51,923 nucleotides of DNA from an uncultured Prolixibacteraceae bacterium. GTDB lineage: Bacteria > Bacteroidota > Bacteroidia > Bacteroidales > Prolixibacteraceae. Both the position numbers and the translations under genes were made by a program. This document shows, piece after piece, positions 37,941 through 47,786 of this stretch (within the stretch, counting starts at the first letter, position 1; every line of letters starts with the position of its first letter). The notes below the pieces were generated by a model. That model did no database searches. It saw only the letters and a program-made list of their open reading frames with translations, and was not told the origin of the DNA. The DNA is taken from NCBI GenBank assembly GCA_903865775.1, contig CAIPKZ010000083.1, positions 1 to 51,923 of the forward strand. The letters are read 5' to 3'.

Positions 37941-40130
37941 ATGGCACAATTTAGATTTAGAGCCCTCGAAGAGGTTCTTACCAGAAAACCGATCGAAGTT
38001 AAGCGCGAAGAAAATCTGGTTTCCGATTTTTATGGAATGAATGTTTTCGATCGCCCGAAAATGAAGAAGTATCTGTCGAAAGAAGCATATAAATCAGTTG
38101 CCGATGCGATCGACAACGCTTCGCCTATCGACCGTAAAATGGCTGATCAGGTTGCACAGGGAATGAAATCATGGGCTTTGGAAAACGGAGCAACTCACCT
38201 GACCCACTGGTTTCATCCATTAACCGATGGGACTGCAGAAAAACATGATGCATTTATCGTACATGGTGAAAACGGTTCGGTTGTTGAGACTTTATCCGGA
38301 TCGATGCTTTCGCAACAGGAACCAGATGCTTCCTCATTTCCAAGCGGCGGTATCCGTCAAACGTTCGAAGCCCGTGGTTACACCGCCTGGGATCCTTCTT
38401 CGCCTGCCTTTATTGTCGATAACACACTCTGTATTCCAACAATTTTCATCTCCTATACCGGTGAAGCACTGGATTATAAAACTCCTTTGCTGAGAGCAAT
38501 TGCTGCAGTCGACAAAGCTGCAACCGAAGTTTGCCAGATGTTCGATAAAAATGTTTCCAAGGTGAATGCACAACTTGGATGGGAACAGGAATACTTTTTG
38601 GTTGACGAAGCTTTATTCATGGCTCGTCCCGACCTGATGTTAACCGGTCGCACCCTGATGGGACATTCTGCTTCAAAAGATCAGCAGTTGGATGACCATT
38701 ATTTCAGCTCAATTCCAACACGCGTTTTCCGTTTCATGGAAGATTTGGAAAACGAAGCTTTCAAATTGGGAATTCCGGTAAAAACCCGTCACAACGAGGT
38801 TGCTCCAAACCAGTTCGAACTTGCACCAATCTACGAAGAACTGAATCTGGCCAATGATCACAACCAGATGATCATGGACCTGATGAAGAAAATTGCACGT
38901 CGCCATAATTTTGCTGTTCTTTTCCACGAAAAACCTTTCGCTGGAATCAACGGATCAGGAAAACACAACAACTGGTCACTTGCTACCGATACTGGTGTAA
39001 ACTTGTATTCTCCGGGAAAAAATCCAAAATCAAATTTACAGTTCCTGACATTCGTTATCAATACTTTGAAAGCCCTTCACGTCAATCAGGATATGTTGCG
39101 TGCTAGCATTCTGACTGCTCCAAACACACACCGTCTGGGCGCCAACGAAGCTCCTCCGGCAATCATTTCTGCTTTCCTCGGTACGGAAGTCAGCAAAATG
39201 TTAGACCTGATGGAAGAAGCTGTAGTTGACCGCAAAATGACTCCGGACGAAAAAACTGCACTGAAATTAAACATCGGCCGTATTCCTGAAATTATTCTGG
39301 ACAATACCGACCGTAACCGGACTTCACCATTTGCCTTTACCGGAAACCGTTTCGAATTCCGTGCTGTTGGTTCATCTGCAAACTGCGCATCAGCAATGAT
39401 TGCATTGAACACTGCAGTTGCCGATCAGCTGGTTAAATTCAAAAAAGATGTTGACGTATTGGTAGAAGCTGGTGTCAAAAAAGACGAAGCCATCTTCCAG
39501 GTCCTGAAAAAACTGATTATCGAATCAAAAGCTATCCGTTTTGATGGGAATGGTTACAGCGACGAATGGAAAGTTGAAGCTGCCCGCCGTGGTTTGACAA
39601 ACATTACAAGTGTCCCATCTGCTCTGGAAGCTATGCACGATAAACGCGTTGTTGAAATGTATGGTAATACCGGTGTATTAAGTCCAAGAGAAATTGAAGG
39701 CCGTATTGAAGTTGAACTGGAGAAATACACTAAAAAATTACAGATCGAATCCCGCGTATTGGGTGATTTGGCAAGCAACCACATTGTTCCTACTGCAATT
39801 GAGTATCAAACGATGTTGCTTGAAAATGTAAAAAACCTCAAAATTGTTTTTAGCGAAGAAGAGTATAAATCACTTGCTGAAGGCCGTCTGGAATTAATCA
39901 GGGAAATTGGCGGTCACGTTTCTTCGATAAAAGCGAAAGTAAAAGAAATGGTTGAAGCCCGGAAAGTGGCCAACACGATCGATTCTGAGAAAGAAAAAGC
40001 ATATGCTTACGAAGCTAATGTTAAACCTTATCTGGATGATATCCGCTACCACATTGACAAACTTGAATTAATTGTCGACAACGAACTTTGGCCACTCCCA
40101 AAATACAGGGAATTGCTGTTCGTAAAATAA
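37941..40130 (+). CDS. glnN: Glutamine synthetase type III
   Basis: THLTHWFHPLTDGTAEKHDAF, KTRHNEVAPNQFELAP, HEKPFAGINGSGKHNNWSL, NRTSPFAFTGNRFEFRAVGS; 729 aa. Confidence 0.96.
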   Translation: MAQFRFRALEEVLTRKPIEVKREENLVSDFYGMNVFDRPKMKKYLSKEAYKSVADAIDNASPIDRKMADQVAQGMKSWALENGATHLTHWFHPLTDGTAEKHDAFIVHGENGSVVETLSGSMLSQQEPDASSFPSGGIRQTFEARGYTAWDPSSPAFIVDNTLCIPTIFISYTGEALDYKTPLLRAIAAVDKAATEVCQMFDKNVSKVNAQLGWEQEYFLVDEALFMARPDLMLTGRTLMGHSASKDQQLDDHYFSSIPTRVFRFMEDLENEAFKLGIPVKTRHNEVAPNQFELAPIYEELNLANDHNQMIMDLMKKIARRHNFAVLFHEKPFAGINGSGKHNNWSLATDTGVNLYSPGKNPKSNLQFLTFVINTLKALHVNQDMLRASILTAPNTHRLGANEAPPAIISAFLGTEVSKMLDLMEEAVVDRKMTPDEKTALKLNIGRIPEIILDNTDRNRTSPFAFTGNRFEFRAVGSSANCASAMIALNTAVADQLVKFKKDVDVLVEAGVKKDEAIFQVLKKLIIESKAIRFDGNGYSDEWKVEAARRGLTNITSVPSALEAMHDKRVVEMYGNTGVLSPREIEGRIEVELEKYTKKLQIESRVLGDLASNHIVPTAIEYQTMLLENVKNLKIVFSEEEYKSLAEGRLELIREIGGHVSSIKAKVKEMVEARKVANTIDSEKEKAYAYEANVKPYLDDIRYHIDKLELIVDNELWPLPKYRELLFVK

Positions 40131-40160
40131 TATTTGAATACTTCCATTTTAGATAGAGAG

Positions 40161-40190
40161 GCTTCCGGCGAAAACCGGAAGCTTTTTTTT
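40161..40190 (+). terminator. Intrinsic terminator after glnN
   Basis: gcttccgg-cgaaaa-ccggaagc + T8. Confidence 0.92.
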
Positions 40191-40304
40191 GTACTGATAA
40201 TAACTGAACAAATCTTTCATTTGGCATACTTTAAATAAACCTTTTCCGTTTTTTTAGAATGGTTATAAAATGGTTACTTTTACTGCCCAATGTGATAAAT
40301 TAAG

Positions 40305-42281
40305 ATGAAGAACCCGGCTTTCCCAAGGATATTTTTATTTCTGCTGATTGTTTTATTTGGCTCCTGTTCTGCCCGCAAATACATGGAAACAGGCAGCAAA
40401 TCTTTCGAAATCGGAGAATATTTTCATGCCATAGAAAAATACAGAAAGGCTTACCGCAGCCCGAAACTTGCATCTGAAAAACCAGAAATGGCTTTCCGGA
40501 TTGGCGAATCGTATTATAAATTGAGCGATTTTGCCAAAGCATCAGTCTGGTATAAAAATGCCATTAAGCGCAATTACTCCGAACCCTTTTGCATGCTTCA
40601 TTATGCCGATTGCTTAAGGGCTACTCAAAAATACGATGATGCAATTACCTGGTATCAAACCTATTTGGGAGTTAAACCAGACGATGTACTTGCCAAAAAT
40701 GGACTTCAATCGTGTGAAATTGCTAATGGCTGGCTTGATCATCCGAATCGGTATATGGTCAATGTCGTCAAGGAATTGAATTCAAAAGATAATGATTACT
40801 GCCCTGTGTTTGTTGCGGGACGAGACAATGAGATCATTTTCACATCGACCCGCGAAGTCGTAACAGGAAGGCGGAAAAGCAACATTACCGGCACCCGCTT
40901 TGCCGATTTATTTACCAGTAAATTTCTGGTTCAGAAACAAAAATGGGAAATTCCCAAATTGCTCGAAGAAAACGAACTGATCAATACGGCCAGCGATGAA
41001 GGAGCGGCAACGCTTTCGGACAACGGGGACCTCATGATTTTTACCCGCTGCATTTATGACAAAACAAAAGACAAGGGTGCAGAATTGTTCTCGGCCAACC
41101 AATCGAGAGGCGATTGGTCTGAACCCACTGCAATCGAACTGGTTGGTGACAGTATGATCTCGGCGCATCCATCACTGAGTATCGACGGCACTCAACTCTA
41201 TTTTGTTTCCGACAAGATTGGTGGCTACGGCGGCAAAGATATATGGGTTTCATCCAGTAAAGGAGGAAAATATGATAAACCGGAAAACCTTGGTTCTGAA
41301 ATCAATACTCCGGGTGACGAAATGTTCCCATTTATCCGCGAGAATGGTGACTTGTATTTCTCGTCAAATTATTTGCCCGGAATTGGCGGATTAGATATTT
41401 TCAAGGCTGTGAAAGACGAAAAAGGCAAATGGAAAGTTGAAAATATGAAAGCCCCGATCAATTCTCCGGGTGACGATTTCGGAATGGCATTCATTAAAGG
41501 TGAGGTTGAGAAAGGTTTATTTACCTCCAACCGGAAAGGCTCGAAAAGCGATGATATATACGCATTTTATCTTCCCCCGAAAGTCTTCAATTCTTCCGGA
41601 GAAGTTTTCAATAAGGAAACCAGTCAGAAAATCGATGGTGCAATGATCCGTGTCATCGGAACGGATGGCACCAACCTGAAGATGCGCGCCGATGGCGGCC
41701 GTTTCCAAATGAAATTAAAGCCTGAAACCGACTATGTTTTTGCAGCTTTTAAAGACGGATTCCTGAACGATAAGGTAAGAACTTCGACCAAAGGCCTCGA
41801 CGACAGCAAGGAATTTCACTTCCAGTTTAGCCTTGCACCTACTGATGAACCAATCAAGGTTAACAACATTAATTATGCCTTCGGAAGCTACGATATTACC
41901 GAAGAATCCAAAACTGCCCTCGACTCTGTGGTTCAGCTGCTGGCTGCCAATCCAACCATAACCATTGAACTCATGGCTCATACCGATTATATCGGCAGCG
42001 ACAAATTCAACTCCGAACTTTCGCAAAAACGTGCCCAGTCAGTGGTTGATTACCTGATTTCAAAGGGAATCAGTTCGGCAAGACTGGTTGCCAAGGGGTA
42101 CGGCGAAACCTGGCCCAAGAAAGTTACAAAGGCTCTGGCCAAACAATACGACTTTCTGAAAAGGAATGACGAACTGACCGAAGAATTTATTTTGAAACTT
42201 CCACCCGATCAGCAGGAAATAGCAAAAATGCTCAACCGCCGAACTGAATTCCGGGTTTTGAGCAACGATTTCCACGAATAA
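40305..42281 (+). CDS. PorE-like lipoprotein (TPR + PD40 propeller + OmpA C-terminal domain)
   Basis: Lipobox FGSCSA; TPR N-terminus; PSLSIDGTQLYFVSDKIGGYGGKDIWVSS PD40 motifs; MAHTDYIGSDKFNSELSQKRAQSVVDYLISKGISSARLVAKGYGE OmpA. Confidence 0.82.
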   Translation: MKNPAFPRIFLFLLIVLFGSCSARKYMETGSKSFEIGEYFHAIEKYRKAYRSPKLASEKPEMAFRIGESYYKLSDFAKASVWYKNAIKRNYSEPFCMLHYADCLRATQKYDDAITWYQTYLGVKPDDVLAKNGLQSCEIANGWLDHPNRYMVNVVKELNSKDNDYCPVFVAGRDNEIIFTSTREVVTGRRKSNITGTRFADLFTSKFLVQKQKWEIPKLLEENELINTASDEGAATLSDNGDLMIFTRCIYDKTKDKGAELFSANQSRGDWSEPTAIELVGDSMISAHPSLSIDGTQLYFVSDKIGGYGGKDIWVSSSKGGKYDKPENLGSEINTPGDEMFPFIRENGDLYFSSNYLPGIGGLDIFKAVKDEKGKWKVENMKAPINSPGDDFGMAFIKGEVEKGLFTSNRKGSKSDDIYAFYLPPKVFNSSGEVFNKETSQKIDGAMIRVIGTDGTNLKMRADGGRFQMKLKPETDYVFAAFKDGFLNDKVRTSTKGLDDSKEFHFQFSLAPTDEPIKVNNINYAFGSYDITEESKTALDSVVQLLAANPTITIELMAHTDYIGSDKFNSELSQKRAQSVVDYLISKGISSARLVAKGYGETWPKKVTKALAKQYDFLKRNDELTEEFILKLPPDQQEIAKMLNRRTEFRVLSNDFHE

Positions 42282-42398
42282 TGCCCAATTATTATTTTTT
42301 AATGTAGGTGAAATTTTCTATATTTATTGAACAGATGGAATTCTACGGAGTTTTGACGTTTGGTGAGATAGATTTAAATTTTATAAATCCCTATACTT

Positions 42399-45300
42399 AT
42401 GAAGATTTTATCCTTTTCCTTTCAATCCACCAAGTGGATTGCTATTCTGTTTTTTTCACTTTTCATTTCCTCCAAATTAGTAGCACAGTCAACCATTTCT
42501 TCAACAACTTCCGGAGGAGTTTGGAATTCTGCAGCAACATGGGAGGGCGGAGTAGTCCCAACGGCCTCCAATCATGTGATTATTAACGGTCCGGTTAACC
42601 TTAACGGCGAGTTTACCTGCAACAATATTACTATCAGTTCAGCCGGATCGATACGAAACCAATACGGTTATAGTCCAACCTTTACCATAAATGGCAAAAT
42701 GACCAATAATGGAACCGTCATTAAAAATCCGGACGGATATTCGTTTTACCTGAGTATTTTAGGTGACCTTGAGAATAATGGCACATGGGCACCTGACCAA
42801 ACCACATGGTTGGGAAATCAGGACCAGCGGATAAAAGAGGCTTCCGGAAAAAGTTTAAACGGTTATTTGCTAACAACGGATTCCATTGGAGAAATAATTC
42901 TTGACAGCGATGTTTTAATTTCAGGAAATACCTGGGATATGAGCAAATGCCACTTGAAAACCAATGGATTTAACTTATTGACACAGAATTGCATTTTAAA
43001 CAATGGAAAAATCTTCTGCGACAAATCTCTGATTTTAAAAAATACGGCCATTGCATCCATGGCCTTCAACGGGAATTACTCATTAGACGGAAAAGTACGG
43101 GCTCGTGGAGATAATATTTTTAACGGAACAGTTACCGTTTTGGATACACTGTTAAACGAATATGGCTACAGCCCAACGGTTACATTTAACGCTGAAATTA
43201 TCAACAGTGGTAAAATAATAAGAAATCCCTCAGGCTATTCATTTTACCTGAATGTATTGAATAACGTTGAGAACAAAGGAGTTTGGGCCCCAAACCAGAC
43301 CACATTTTTAGGAAAATCGGACCAGATTATCAGGCAATCGACAGGTAAAAGCTTTCAGGGATATTTTCTAACTACCGATACACTTGGTCAGATTAAACTG
43401 GGAAGTGATGTGACATTCGACAGCAATACCTGGGATTGGAATAAATCGAAACTTCTGACCAACGGATTTAAACTTACCACCTTGAATTACCAGCTAAACA
43501 ATGGGAATATCATTTCGAACGACAACCTGATTTTGAGAAATACAGGAATTGCAACAATGACTTTCAATGGAAATTACAAGATCGATGGAAAAGTCGGCGT
43601 TCAGGGAAACAATGTTTTCAATGGTATTGCAACAATTCTTGACACGTTGAACAATCAATACGGTTACAGTCCGGGCTTAACCATAAATGGAAAAATCATT
43701 AACAATGGTGTAATCACTAGCAACCCCAAAGGTTATTCATTTTACCTGGATGTTCTGAATGATATCGAAAACAATGGAAAATGGGCTCCTAATCAAACTA
43801 CGTTTTCAGGCACATCCGACCAGATTATCAAGCAGTCGGCAGGTAAAAGCTTTCAGGGATATTTTTTAACTACCGACTCTTTGGGACAGATTGTTCTTGG
43901 TAGCGATGTAACTTTCAGCGGCAATAAATGGGATATGACTAAGTCAAAAATTCAGACCAACGGATTTAACCTGACAACACTGAACTATCAGCTGACGAAT
44001 GGGACCATTGTGTCGAACAATAACCTGACATTGAGAAATACCGGAATTGCAGCGATGACACTGAACGGTAATTACCAGATTGGTGGCAGAGTGGGTGTTC
44101 AGGGAGACAATATTTTTAATGGCATTGTCACCGTTCTGGATACTTTGAATAATCAGTACGGGTTCAGCCCGAGTTTAACCGTCAATGGCAAAATAATAAA
44201 CAATGGAACCATTATCAGCAATCCGTCAGGATATTCCTTTTACCTGAATATTTTAACCGATGTCGAAAACAATGGCAAGTGGGCACCGAGTCAAACCACA
44301 TTTTCAGGAAAAACCGATCAGCGCTTAAAACAAAGTTCAGGTAAAAGTTTTCAGGGATACATGCTGGCCGCCGACAGCATTGGCGATATCATTCTCGACA
44401 GCAATATATTGCTTGAAGGAAATACCTGGGATATGAATAAATGCCAGATCCAAACGAATAAATTCAAGTTGTTAACCCGGAATAATATACTGAGCGGTGG
44501 AAAAATTCTTTCGAATGACACCCTGATTCTAAGTAACAGCAGAATCGCCGGAATGACTTTTAACGGAGATTATAAAATCGGCGGAAAAGTCGGGATTCAG
44601 GACGGAATCCGGTTTTTTGGCACCGTAACCGTTTTAGATACCTTGTACAATCAATACGGATACAGTCCAACCGCAACTTTCTATGGAAAATTAATTAACA
44701 ACGGTACAATTTCCAGTAATCCCGGAGGCTACAGCCTGTCTTTAAACACTTACGGAAACTTTGAAAACAACCATAAAGTAAGTGTGGCCAACATTTCGCT
44801 CTCAGGCACCAACGACCGGAATATTTCAGGAAGAAATGCCATCGCAACCTCTGGAAATTTTTATGTGGACAATGCCGTTAATCTTGTAGGAGACAATGTC
44901 TTCCCCAACCTCAATTTCACTGGAAATCCTCCGGCAAGTTGCACAATAAAGCCAGGGGCAACCCTGACCCTGACATTTCTGCCCAATACAAGCAAGCTTA
45001 AAAACTATGGTCGTATAACCGTTGTTCAGGATGTGGATAATGCCGCTAACAATACCTACAATTATTACGCAGCTTCGGTTTCAACCAAGGCAAAAACAAT
45101 AGTCAACAAACTTACAATAGACAATTACGGCAACCAGCAACATCCCACAGCAACCGGAACAATCAACACCTGGTGGCGCCTGAGAAATATTCCACAGGTT
45201 TTCAACGATACGCTTAACTGGATGAAGTTAACTTATCTGGATGATGCTCTGAATGGCACACTTGAAGATTCAATTAAGGTTTTCCATTCGCCAAATGCCG

Positions 45301-47696
45301 GGTTGAGCTGGAAACGAATTAAAAAAGGATATACCATCGATAAGGTCAATAACCTTGTTACCATTAACAATGCTCCTTCGTTCGGACATTACCTGATGTC
45401 ATCTTCTGCTCTTGGAATTACCAGCTTTCAGCCTTTGGTTGAGTCAGCAGAACCACGGTTTGGAGGAAATACCGGGCAACTAACCATGTATCTTTTTGGC
45501 GCAGGATTCAAAACAACGAGCACTGTCAAGCTGAAATTGGCCGGACAAAATGATATTCAGGCTGATACTACTTATTTGACTGATGTGCTGGGAGAATCGA
45601 TGCTTGCCCAGTTTGATCTGAAGAACAAAGCGCTTGGAGTTTATGATGTCATTATCGAGACTCCCGGAGAACCAACACTGACACTTCCAGCACATTTCAC
45701 CGTCATGACCGGAGAACGGAGCGAACCATGGTCAACTCTCTCGGGACGCGACCGTTTCCTGATTAACCGCTGGCAAACCTTCAATATTGGTTACGGGAAC
45801 ACAGCCAATACCGATGCATTGGGAACGATCCTCGTTTATGTTGTGAATGATCTTCCCGGTCTGGAAGTCGAATTCCCGGATATTAAAGTAGTACTTCCCA
45901 AAGCGATAGCGGACATGGGTCCTGACTTTACGAGGTTCAAAAATATTGGTCTTTATTATTCTTCCGAAACTCTTACCGGATACGAAGGTCAAAAGATGAG
46001 AGTTTATCCGTTTTATATACCTTACATCGCTGCCGGATCGTCAAAAAATGTCAGGATAAAAGTGAGGTTGAATGGAACTGGATCTTTAAAAATGGATTCC
46101 TGGCTTTTAGATCCACTCTTCGAAAAAATTGATTACGATCTGAAATCGGCCGACATGCCTAACGAAGTCAGACTTTGTATTACAGTATCCGCCATGCGCG
46201 CCTTTTCTAATGGGGCGGCAGGATTGCTCGAAGGTATTGTTCCGGGAGCGGCTTGTTGGGGTGTTATTGATAAAACAGTGAAACCGGCAGAATATTTTGT
46301 GACTAAAGATGAGTTACCAGAGGGAGAAACCTATGCTGACGGAACAGAGACCTGGGGCAGCTATCTCTGGAATGGAGTTTCAATAATGGCCTCAGCAGTT
46401 CAGTGTGGTGCAAGTTTCGTCCCGGGTCTTGGTACGGGTGTCAGCCTCGGAATAGGACTGGTAAACATGGCTATTGATATGAAGGATGGATACGATGCCA
46501 CGGAAGGTTGCTGGCGCAAATTCAGGAAGAAATCGCAGGGCAAACTGAACAGCCGTGGGGTTACTTCGTTTGATCCCAACGAAAAAGTCGGGCCACGGGG
46601 ATTTACTTCTGAACACTACATTTCGAAAGAAGGAAACCTGAATTACACCATCTTCTTTGAGAACAAAAAAACAGCAGAAGCATCAGCACTTGAAGTTTTT
46701 GTGAAAGACACGCTTGATGTGACTAAATTTGATTTCAAAACGTTCAGTTTTTCGAGTGTGACATTTGGTGAAACAACCGCCAAAGTTCAGGAATATGCCA
46801 AAGAGTTCAAAATTCTGGTTGACCTGTATCCAAAAAAGGATATTATTGTCCAGGTACATGGAGCGCTCGACACCATCAAAGGCATCGTTTCATGGGATTT
46901 CCATTCGCTCGACCGCATTACGATGGAACTTACCGAAGATCCCGATTTGGGCTTTCTTCCCCCCAATGTGACCGGACCTGAAGGCGAAGGCAACGTGACC
47001 TACAGTTGCAAATTGAAAAGCACAGTTGTCCATGACGATTTAATCAGCAATCGCGCATCGATTGTGTTCGATTTTAATGCACCCATCCTGACCAATACCT
47101 ATACCAACCGGATTGACGACCGGATTCCTGTCAGTGCAGTTACCCCGCTTCATCAGACTCAGTACGACAGCACCTTTGTGGTTTCGTGGTCGGGAAACGA
47201 TTTGGGAAGTGAAATTTCCAAATACAGCATTTTCGTTTCAACCAATAACAGCGAATACATGCTATGGAAAGTGGCATCGGCACCATCGGCAGCCGATTTT
47301 ATAGGAAAAAATGGAAGCACTTACAAATTTTACTCGCTTGCAACAGATAGCATCGGATTTACAGAAACCCGGAAAGTAAACCCTGAGGCAACAACCACAT
47401 TAGATGTAAAAGTCGGGATCAATCCAGTCAATGCAGATGGAGAACTGATGCAGGTATTTCCAAATCCGGCAGAAAAGCAATGCAGCGTGATGTTTAACTT
47501 TCCGAACCCGACTGAGGTGAGTATTTCGCTGGTAGATATTTCAGGAAAACGAATCATCACACTTGAAAAACAAAAGTATCAGGCCGGGAAGCAGGTTTCC
47601 GAGTTGAACCTTATCGGAATTCCAAATGGCCTGTATTTCGTAAAACTTTTCAATGATAGCAAAACATACTTTCAGAAGCTGGTAGTCAGGAATTGA
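42399..47696 (+). CDS. Large secreted repeat protein with T9SS type A C-terminal domain
   Basis: Signal peptide; four 166-aa tandem repeats; SFDPNEKVGPRGF domain; CTD VFPNPAEKQCSVMF...GIPNGLYFVKLFNDSKTYFQKLVVRN. Confidence 0.9.
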   Translation: MKILSFSFQSTKWIAILFFSLFISSKLVAQSTISSTTSGGVWNSAATWEGGVVPTASNHVIINGPVNLNGEFTCNNITISSAGSIRNQYGYSPTFTINGKMTNNGTVIKNPDGYSFYLSILGDLENNGTWAPDQTTWLGNQDQRIKEASGKSLNGYLLTTDSIGEIILDSDVLISGNTWDMSKCHLKTNGFNLLTQNCILNNGKIFCDKSLILKNTAIASMAFNGNYSLDGKVRARGDNIFNGTVTVLDTLLNEYGYSPTVTFNAEIINSGKIIRNPSGYSFYLNVLNNVENKGVWAPNQTTFLGKSDQIIRQSTGKSFQGYFLTTDTLGQIKLGSDVTFDSNTWDWNKSKLLTNGFKLTTLNYQLNNGNIISNDNLILRNTGIATMTFNGNYKIDGKVGVQGNNVFNGIATILDTLNNQYGYSPGLTINGKIINNGVITSNPKGYSFYLDVLNDIENNGKWAPNQTTFSGTSDQIIKQSAGKSFQGYFLTTDSLGQIVLGSDVTFSGNKWDMTKSKIQTNGFNLTTLNYQLTNGTIVSNNNLTLRNTGIAAMTLNGNYQIGGRVGVQGDNIFNGIVTVLDTLNNQYGFSPSLTVNGKIINNGTIISNPSGYSFYLNILTDVENNGKWAPSQTTFSGKTDQRLKQSSGKSFQGYMLAADSIGDIILDSNILLEGNTWDMNKCQIQTNKFKLLTRNNILSGGKILSNDTLILSNSRIAGMTFNGDYKIGGKVGIQDGIRFFGTVTVLDTLYNQYGYSPTATFYGKLINNGTISSNPGGYSLSLNTYGNFENNHKVSVANISLSGTNDRNISGRNAIATSGNFYVDNAVNLVGDNVFPNLNFTGNPPASCTIKPGATLTLTFLPNTSKLKNYGRITVVQDVDNAANNTYNYYAASVSTKAKTIVNKLTIDNYGNQQHPTATGTINTWWRLRNIPQVFNDTLNWMKLTYLDDALNGTLEDSIKVFHSPNAGLSWKRIKKGYTIDKVNNLVTINNAPSFGHYLMSSSALGITSFQPLVESAEPRFGGNTGQLTMYLFGAGFKTTSTVKLKLAGQNDIQADTTYLTDVLGESMLAQFDLKNKALGVYDVIIETPGEPTLTLPAHFTVMTGERSEPWSTLSGRDRFLINRWQTFNIGYGNTANTDALGTILVYVVNDLPGLEVEFPDIKVVLPKAIADMGPDFTRFKNIGLYYSSETLTGYEGQKMRVYPFYIPYIAAGSSKNVRIKVRLNGTGSLKMDSWLLDPLFEKIDYDLKSADMPNEVRLCITVSAMRAFSNGAAGLLEGIVPGAACWGVIDKTVKPAEYFVTKDELPEGETYADGTETWGSYLWNGVSIMASAVQCGASFVPGLGTGVSLGIGLVNMAIDMKDGYDATEGCWRKFRKKSQGKLNSRGVTSFDPNEKVGPRGFTSEHYISKEGNLNYTIFFENKKTAEASALEVFVKDTLDVTKFDFKTFSFSSVTFGETTAKVQEYAKEFKILVDLYPKKDIIVQVHGALDTIKGIVSWDFHSLDRITMELTEDPDLGFLPPNVTGPEGEGNVTYSCKLKSTVVHDDLISNRASIVFDFNAPILTNTYTNRIDDRIPVSAVTPLHQTQYDSTFVVSWSGNDLGSEISKYSIFVSTNNSEYMLWKVASAPSAADFIGKNGSTYKFYSLATDSIGFTETRKVNPEATTTLDVKVGINPVNADGELMQVFPNPAEKQCSVMFNFPNPTEVSISLVDISGKRIITLEKQKYQAGKQVSELNLIGIPNGLYFVKLFNDSKTYFQKLVVRN
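42663..44654 (+). repeat. Four tandem 498-bp (166-aa) repeats: 42663-43160, 43161-43658, 43659-44156, 44157-44654; partial fifth from 44655
   Basis: Each unit begins YG[YF]SP and ends VLDTLxN[QE]; all four exactly 498 bp. Confidence 0.93.
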
Positions 47697-47717
47697 TGCC
47701 ATAGTTCCACAAAAAAA

Positions 47718-47765
47718 CTGCCCCGACATTTAAAGAAAATTGCATTCCTTAAATGATCGGGGCAG
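47718..47765. terminator. Bidirectional hairpin terminator between convergent genes
   Basis: ctgccccga-c-atttaa...ttaaat-ga-tcggggcag preceded by an A tract. Confidence 0.7.
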
Positions 47766-47786
47766 TCCCATTATCAAACTGAATCC

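Noticed and set aside
26336-40130. gdhA, ansA and glnN as a nitrogen-assimilation island
   Set aside because: They are separated by unrelated genes and independent terminators, so proximity alone is weak evidence of a functional cluster.
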